Source of the DNA: Gnetum montanum
Taxonomy: Eukaryota > Streptophyta > Gnetopsida > Gnetales > Gnetaceae
Assembly: GCA_015680685.1 (NCBI GenBank)
Contig: MNCI01024081.1
Location: 19,268 to 83,267 of the forward strand
Direction: 5' to 3'
DNA: 64,000 bases
The notes beneath the pieces are model-generated. The model made no database searches. It saw only the letters and a list, made by a program, of their open reading frames with translations, and was not told the DNA's origin. The number at the start of each line of letters is the position of its first letter. Positions within the stretch are counted from its first letter, which is position 1. Both the position numbers and the translations under genes were made by a program. Below are positions 57,961-64,000 of this stretch, one piece after another.

Positions 57961-59376
57961 ATCTTCAAGATTCATAAGTGTTTTCCATCTTTTTGTTTTT
58001 ACAATTTTTTGTCATTTTCCTATTTCTTGATCAAATTTTTCCTATTTCTTCCAATTTTTTCTAGTTGTTATTTTCACTTTCTTTGTTGTGTAATCTCTCT
58101 TGTGAATAAAACAATCATGTTGCCCATTAAGGTGAGATTTTCTCTATGTTATCAAGTCATAAGGGATTGATTATTCAAACATTAAGATCATGACATTCAT
58201 CCACCCATTCCATTAATAAGAGGTTCTTGCCCTAGTCATAATGATAATATTTTCCATCATTCAACCTAATAATAAATCTATAATCATTTTGTCTAGGTAG
58301 AAGAGTATAGAACCAAGCTAGAATGTGAAGGGTGTGACATCAAGGGGATTTGTGGATTCTCTTTGGTCACTTCTAAAAGTTTTATCATGTTGCTTTGGTT
58401 GTAATTATATCCTTGAAGATCTAATGAAAAATGAGAGTCAGAGTATCATAAAATGGTATTTAATAAATTCTACAAGTTCCATTTGAAAGACATGTACCCA
58501 TGCATGAAGGTTGGCAGCTTCGCAAAATGTCCAGTAAAAAAAAACAGAAAACATAAGCAAAAACAAAACAAACATGTGCCATAAATTAGCTCCTCCCTTG
58601 AAAAAAATGCCAAGTGATGTTACTCCTTGCAACTATGATAGTTTTATGGTTTTCTACTGACGTGATGAAATTATGCAATGTCATTGCAATGTGATGCAAA
58701 CTTGGTTTGAATCTTGGAAAGAAGGACTCATGATTATTTAACCATTAATAACACATAAGGTTTCATTGTAACCATGGTAAGACACCTCATGTCCCAATTT
58801 CTGTAATCCTTTCTATAGTCCATCTCATCTCATTGTTCGTGTGATCTGAACTTGTGGTTTTGTGTAACATAGAGTTGTTATCTCAAATTGGTGGTTTTAG
58901 CATGTGTGGTTTCTTTCATAGGTATGCATTTCATTCAACCCCTTTAGTGCCTATAGACATTTTTAGGTGTGGTTATACAAGGGCATCATAGGCTAGAGCC
59001 TACTTTAGGGAGGATCCACTTGTATAACTTTTGTGACTTGTACTTGTTTGACACAACCACATTATTATTCACCTTCCAAGCACTTAATTATTCATTTTGT
59101 TGTTTCCCTTCTTATGTAACTTGATCTATCTACAATTTTGATTTTAGTGCCCTTTTTCTTACTCATTCTAGTGCTTTTCACATCAATGACTCCACTTTCA
59201 ACCACTTTTGGTGCCTCAAATTGATTTTTTCCTTATCCTAGAACTATGAACCTAACTGCAAACCTTCCAACCAATCACAGAGCTTCATTTTTCATGCTCA
59301 GCTACCACATTTGGTGATTATTCATGGAACCTGACATCAACTACCCAATGTTGGATCGAACGTGACATCAAATACG
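57961..59376 (+). other. Non-coding spacer of element E
   Basis: No conserved ORF. A conserved block lies at 58940-59030 with a hairpin TAGGCTAGAGCCTA at 58989-59002. The short open frame 58438-58632 (minus) has no support. Confidence 0.55.
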
Positions 59377-59407
59377 TGACGTCAAGTCACATAAAGACTA
59401 TATATAC
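59377..59407 (+). promoter_or_regulatory. Internal promoter region of ORF2 in element E
   Basis: A perfect TGACGTCA palindrome (59377-59384, bZIP-type site) lies 13 bp before CTATATATAC (59398-59407), a good plant TATA box. A second GTGACATCA lies at 59362-59370. The spacing to the intron donor (59658) is 250 bp. Confidence 0.5.
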
Positions 59408-59657
59408 AACCCTCGAGGTGCTCAAACTCCATTTTCATCATTTGTTGCTAGGGGAGTTGTTCAAATTTTCTCTCACAACTTAAGATCTCTATGCACTCAC
59501 TTTCCACTTACGATATTTGGCTTTCTACTACTCTAATTTCTATGCCATTTAAATCTACCTGAACCTAGAGTGTTCAAGTTAGTCGTGGGTGGGTGCTTGC
59601 ATGTGAAACTTGCACCAAATTGCTAAAATTTGCTATCACTCGAAAGGTATTAGAAGG

Positions 59658-59957
59658 GTAATAGTATTAAAAAATTTAGGCATCATCACAAATAATTAAT
59701 CGTATTAATGTTAGAAACCTTAATTTTTCCACCTAAGGAACCATAACCATCATTATAAGCCACACATAAGGAAAAAGAAACCAATTATGAAGGATTGTAA
59801 AGGAGATAGACACTTTTTGGGGATTTTTCTTGAAAATTTTTCTAACTCTGTGATCATATGAATTAAGAACTTAATGAACTAAGGTAACAAGTAAGGTATA
59901 AACTGATTAATGATAAAAATACAACCTTAGTAACACTCAATCTTTGCTTGATTACAG
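59658..59957 (+). other. Putative intron just upstream of ORF2 in element E
   Basis: Donor AGAAGG/GTAATAG at 59658 and acceptor GATTACAG ending 59957, 300 bp, AT-rich, with the ORF2 ATG at 59958. Same layout as C and D. Confidence 0.55.
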
Positions 59958-62530
59958 ATGGCCCCAAAAAGAAATGCATAAGCTTCACCTGTGCAAAGAG
60001 CAACTAAGCACCCATGAAGTGGCCGAGGCCAATAAGGAAAATGTCCAGAACATGCAAAATAGGAAGCCCAATCTTTTAGCATCCATCAAGAGGCCCCTGT
60101 TATTAGACAATTAGTCCAAGGAGAGGTCGTAGAACCACTAGCTCTTGTGTAGGGACAACATCTTACTTTGCCACCTGATTGCCTTGCTACCATTCAAGAA
60201 AAGTTCACATTGGCCTTTATTATTATGGAAATGAATTTTGGCCCATTCATGGAATTTACTCTAGAAGTGGTTCAAATGCAACTTAAGGTGTCACCCTTGT
60301 GGCCCATCCTCTCAAATAGTGGCAAATGGTACCTTGGTGAAACTCATCAATTCTAGCACAACAAAGATGAGGGAACCACCATCAACATTTGTGAAGCTAA
60401 TGTCTTGTTCTCAGTTAAAGTAATTGCTATAGCTCTTAATTTGCCAAATGAAGGGGCTAAGGAAGCCCATCTATCCACCAAATCTAACCCTAAGACCAAA
60501 AAACTATGGCTGAAACAGGCGTGTGACAAAGAGGATAAAATATATAATGAAATGACTTTGGAAGAGAGGACATATTTCAAGATCGAGACATACCACCTGT
60601 TTCTCACCAAAGGGCTCAATTGAATTTCAACATATGCAACCAGAGGAAGTGCTATCTTAATAAAAAAATTTGTAGCCAATCTTCCATAGTTTTACTTTAC
60701 TGAAATTCAATGGCAGTTCAAAGAGAAAAAGGTAGGGCAGCTAACACTCCCATTCCCTTACCTAATTAGAAGGCTATGCAAATGTGTTGGAATCCTAGGA
60801 TATACGAATGATGTCCCCAAGAAGGCTCAAAATGCCTCCTTCACTAAACTCCTTAAACTTGCAGCACCAAGAAAAGATCTTGGTGAAGAGCAAGAAGTAG
60901 AGAAGGAAGCCAAACTACAAGTAAAAACATAATGTGAGCCTAAATAGTGCCCACAAACATAAGCTCCGCCACTACCACTGCCACAAGATTATAAGCCCTC
61001 AATGAGCCATTTGTAGAAGATCATTGAAGCTGTCTATTAGAGAAGCAGGGATGAGTCCAATCTCTTTCTAGTGATTGATGATGCCATATACCCCACTATT
61101 TCAGCTAATCCAACAAGGGGGAAGATCTCGTTATAGTTAGGAGGAGGATCCTAATGATCTAGGAAAATCTCTAAAAATTTTTCATTCTTTCAGGTAACAC
61201 TTGAAATTGGAGAAGGTGCCATAGTTATGGTAATTCAACATCAAGATGTGACAAGCACAACAGAAGTAATCATGGATCATATCAAAGAATCATTGAATGT
61301 GCTTGTGCCCCTAGTAGATCTTACTAGGACTAGAGATGCACAGATTCTGGCTAGGACTTCAATGACTCCTATGGTGCATGAGGATGTTTTGGATCAACTA
61401 TTGGAAATGGGGTAAGTGATGACCACTTTTTTTGACATCCTTAGTGATGTCACTACAACACAATCAAACCTCATCATCACAAAAGAAAATTTGGTCATGG
61501 CTAAAGTTAGGGCAGAGCATGTAGAAGTAGAAGTACAAAGACTACAATAAGAGATAGCTACCTTGAGAGTTGAACGATGGGACCCTACCTTTTTTGTTAC
61601 ACCTAACCAGCTAGAACAATTCAGGATAGAGCAGCTTGCCAAGCTAATTGAGGAGAATGTAGCTGTAGCACAAGAAAAAGAGAAAGTGATCTAGAATGCC
61701 TCTGCTACTGATGCACAGTCCCACATGTACAAAAAGGCATTAACCATCGCACAAGAGGAGAACAAGCAGCTCACTACTAAGAATTTAAGGTTTCCCATAG
61801 TTGAGAAGTAAAAACATATCTTAGAAAAAAGTGTTCACCAATTGAAAGAGCAACTAGTGAGGATCAACCAAGATATTAATAGATTGGTGAGAGAGAATAA
61901 AACCCTCTCAATGGAGGAGGTTAGTTCTATTCATCAGAAATGAGCAATTGAAATCAACACATGGCAAAATGAGGCCAAGAAGCATGAGAAATTGAAGGAG
62001 CACTTTCATGACAAAGTAGGCATGTACAAGTAGATAAATAAAAAAGAGATCTAGATGGCTAGAGCCCACATTATCTCTCTATCAGCACAAAAACTTGAGT
62101 GGCAGCCAATCTTAGATAGCTATGCCTTAGTCCACCAAGTAGAAGTAAAGAACAAAGGCTTGCAAATTGAAGATATGAAAGAATACATGGCATTAGCTAA
62201 CCTCAAATATGCCAACCTTGCCATGTTAATAGTAGGTTAACCTCGGAATGAACTAGAGAAGAAAGTAGCTACCACTTATGCATTATATGAAAAAGAGTTT
62301 GCATATTGGAAGGATGCTTTGTAGAAGCTACATGTGGAAAACTTAGAATTGGTAGTGGTTGAAGCCAGCTAACAGGGACAAAAGGATGTTGCCTTAAACC
62401 TAGCTAGAAGATCAACAAATTATCATGAACTCAGAGAAAAAGCTAGGACCTTTGAGGAGGAATGGCAACAGTTTGTGGCTTGGTATGTGAAGGCTAATTA
62501 GATGTTCCCCAACTGCCATGTCCTTGAGAT
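59958..62530 (+). pseudogene. ORF2 of element E: PF20167-like region plus long coiled coil
   Basis: Starts MAPKRNA directly after the acceptor. Residues about 60-330 (60130-60930) contain EMNFGPFMEFTLEVVQMQLK, EGTTINICEANVLFSVKVIA, LTLEERTYFKIETYHLFLT-type text and LPFPYLIRRLCKCVGILGYT, resembling the putative plant transposon protein region PF20167. From about 61440 to 62510 it reads as an extended Glu/Lys/Gln-rich coiled coil (RAEHVEVEVQRLQ, IRLVRENKTLS-like, REKARTFEEEWQQF). About a dozen stops break it. The role is unknown; coiled coil suggests self-association or RNP scaffolding. Confidence 0.6.
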
Positions 62531-62544
62531 GTACCGATGTGAGC

Positions 62545-62587
62545 CGTAATAACTTCGTATAGCATTACATTATACGAAGTTATACGA
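62545..62587. other. loxP-type 454 mate-pair linker left in the assembly
   Basis: Two 13-bp loxP arms (ATAACTTCGTATA at 62549-62561, TATACGAAGTTAT at 62571-62583) flank a 9-base spacer GCATTACAT, one T longer than the loxP spacer GCATACAT. CGTA before and ACGA after are the flanks of the Roche 454 Titanium circularisation linker. It is not plant sequence. Compared with G, about 200 bp of element are missing at this point. Confidence 0.93.
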
Positions 62588-62649
62588 TCTCAATATTTTG
62601 TAAGGAGCTTATTCCTGATTTTGTTTAACTCGAGGATGAGTTTTCAATC

Positions 62650-62662
62650 AGTTGTGGGGCTA
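62650..62662 (+). other. Polypurine tract of element E
   Basis: AGTTGTGGGGCTA directly before the LTR start, a variant of TCATGGGGGTA. Confidence 0.65.
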
Positions 62663-63551
62663 TGATAAGTCATCAATTTGTCGGGCCCTGATGTCAGATA
62701 CCTGATTTTGAAGCCCCAATGTTGGACATTCAATGTCGAAGCTAGGAAATAGTCTTGTATATCTAATGTCATCTCCTCTATGCATGCCTATAAATATAGC
62801 ACGTGGGTGCATGATTGGGATGCAAATAGATAGCAATAGGGTTTTAGTTTTAGTTCTCAATTTTTGTTAGTCTTTCTTAGAGTCCCATTATTTCTAATGC
62901 ATGTCCACAATGTGATGTTTGTAATCATATAGCACCTTTGTATGAGTGTCACGTACTTGGATACATTACATAACTGAAAATAAAGATTGAGATTACTTCC
63001 ATCATTGCAGCATCCACTTAGATTATTGTTACTTTTAATTATTAATTATTTATTATTTCCTTAAGTTAACATTTCCATTTATTGCTATTACTATTCTTGT
63101 CATTAAGCAGAATGTGTACACCTTAATCACGAGTGTTTAAGTGTAAGTACTTGGTAATCTAGTAGTGTATTGTTTGGTAAACCTAGTGACATACACTTGG
63201 CAATCACAAAAGTAGTCACACATAGTCCAAGATGTATATAGAAAATTAAGAGTAGATACTCATCACATGTAGGCTACTTTAGATTTTATTTTCCATTGTT
63301 CATTAGCTTAATTAATTTACCTCTTTATCATCATTAGGAGCAAGGGAGAATCAGACAACATCATATGCCTCACTTTGGACTAAACCATACGTGACAAAGC
63401 TACCACTAGTCCAAGTGGGAAGACAATGAACTACAATCAAAGCATAACCATCTAAATACCACAACTAGTCCCATCCATGAAACTTAACGAGATTATGCAT
63501 GAATGCTTGTGATTCGTATGGTTGGGTGTAGGGGTACCTCGTTGCTTATCA
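62663..63551 (+). repeat. 3' LTR of element E
   Basis: Runs TGATAAGTCATC to TTGCTTATCA, 889 bp. TATA box CTATAAATA at 62788-62796 and AATAAA at 62979-62984. The final text joins the resumed RT of K at 63552. Confidence 0.82.
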
Positions 63552-64000
63552 GGGTCATGTTATTTTTTAAAGATTGATTTAAAATCATGTTATCACCAAA
63601 TAAGGATCAAGGAGAAGGATATTGAGAAAATTGCTTTTAGAACTAGGTATGGATTATATGAATTTGTTGTGATGTTATTTGGATTAACAAATGCACTTAC
63701 AACATTCATGTCATTAATGAATAATATTTTTCATGAATATCTTGATCAATTTATTATAGTATTTATGGATGATATATTTGTTTATTCTATTCAAGAGAAG
63801 AACATGTCAGACATTTCAAAATTACAATGGAAATTCTTAAAAGAGCATTAGCTAAAAGCTAAATTGAGTAAATGTAAACTCTTTAAGGAAGAATTTTCAT
63901 ACTTGGGTCATATAGTTTCTAAGAAAGGATTACAAGTAGATCTAGCAAAAATTAGTGTGGTCCAAGACTGGCCTAAATTAAAAGATGTTACAATTGTTCT
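63552..64000 (+). pseudogene. Element K reverse transcriptase, C-terminal part, runs out of window
   Basis: [20 protein letters not shown], then [20 protein letters not shown] and the catalytic box [11 protein letters not shown] (about 63757-63790), then the start of the thumb (SYLGHIVSKKGLQVD). It continues the RT cut at 55098. A frame change occurs near 63790. The catalytic aspartates are kept. Confidence 0.75.

Larger units (their letters stand above)
55099..63551 (+). mobile_element. Element E: pol-less Athila-related retrotransposon (gag plus ORF2)
   Basis: Rearranged 5' LTR, tRNA-Asp PBS (55297-55314), gag, spacer, internal promoter, intron, long ORF2, PPT and 3' LTR (62663-63551) on the plus strand; no pol. 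It lies inside the RT of K, whose text resumes at 63552. The flanks (AAGTG and GGGTC) are not a convincing duplication. Two assembly artefacts (57089, 62545-62587) lie inside it. Confidence 0.82.
51134..64000 (+). mobile_element. Element K: chromovirus-like element interrupted twice
   Basis: A PBS-like TGGTAACAATGTGG (51134), a 5S rRNA-like leader, gag, protease and RT follow on the plus strand. An insert (52718-54195) separates gag from protease, and element E (55099-63551) splits RT. RT resumes at 63552 and runs out of the window. K is closely related to M. Confidence 0.75.

Noticed and set aside
62549-62583. loxP as a sign of a transgenic plant or a phage P1-type recombination system
   Set aside because: The flanking bases are those of the 454 mate-pair linker and no recombinase or vector sequence is nearby.
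55094-63556. A target duplication around element E
   Set aside because: AAGTG and GGGTC differ at three of five positions and the 5' LTR is rearranged.

Overview
This window looks like seed-plant nuclear intergenic DNA. It is AT-rich and made almost entirely of LTR retrotransposons inserted into one another, most decayed by stop codons and frameshifts. I found no intact host gene, tRNA gene, rRNA gene or CRISPR. All calls come from reading the sequence by eye, so domain names are family-level recognitions, not search results. The species cannot be named.

Two retroelement groups dominate. Group 1 is Ty3/gypsy of the Athila/Tat type: the primer-binding site (PBS) resembles the tRNA-Asp 3' end, LTRs run TGATGAG...CTCATCA, and the polypurine tract (PPT) is TCATGGGGGTA. 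One near full-length copy (element A, 18816-28695, minus) has gag, protease, RT, RNase H and integrase. Related copies are B (1-3287, minus), H (44271-46931, plus), and a pol-less subfamily C (3288-9738, minus), D (35845-41932, minus), E (55099-63551, plus) and G (9739-11168, plus, 3' end only). C, D and E carry gag plus a second ORF, here ORF2, placed behind an internal TATA region and a short intron. Group 2 is chromovirus-like Ty3/gypsy on the plus strand: J (11480-14600), M (31795-42560, interrupted by D) and K (51134-55098, resuming at 63552 and leaving the window, interrupted by E and by another insert).

Layout: 1-11168 is a nest (B in C in G). 11169-14600 is chromovirus relic J. 14760-17660 is a decayed LTR-type element with a DUF4283-like ORF. 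18816-28695 is element A. 30080-31777 is a pair of long inverted repeats. 31795-42560 is chromovirus M with D inside it, flanked by a perfect GTAAG duplication. 44271-46931 is the 5' part of H, cut by a chromovirus LTR at 46932. 47669-49868 (minus) reads as a broken multi-exon gene of unknown identity. 51134-64000 is chromovirus K with E inside its RT.

The most unusual points are: (1) the pol-less ORF2 subfamily with a conserved intron, internal promoter, repeated PPT-like motifs and a small hairpin showing a compensatory change; (2) a 5S rRNA-derived segment in the K leader; (3) palindrome arrays of differing sequence in the LTR U3 regions; and (4) a loxP-type sequence at 62545-62587 with the flanks of the Roche 454 mate-pair linker, which is almost certainly a sequencing construct left in the assembly. 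Single N bases at 2868, 36707, 41741 and 57089 are gap joins, not single unknown bases, so lengths across them are unreliable.
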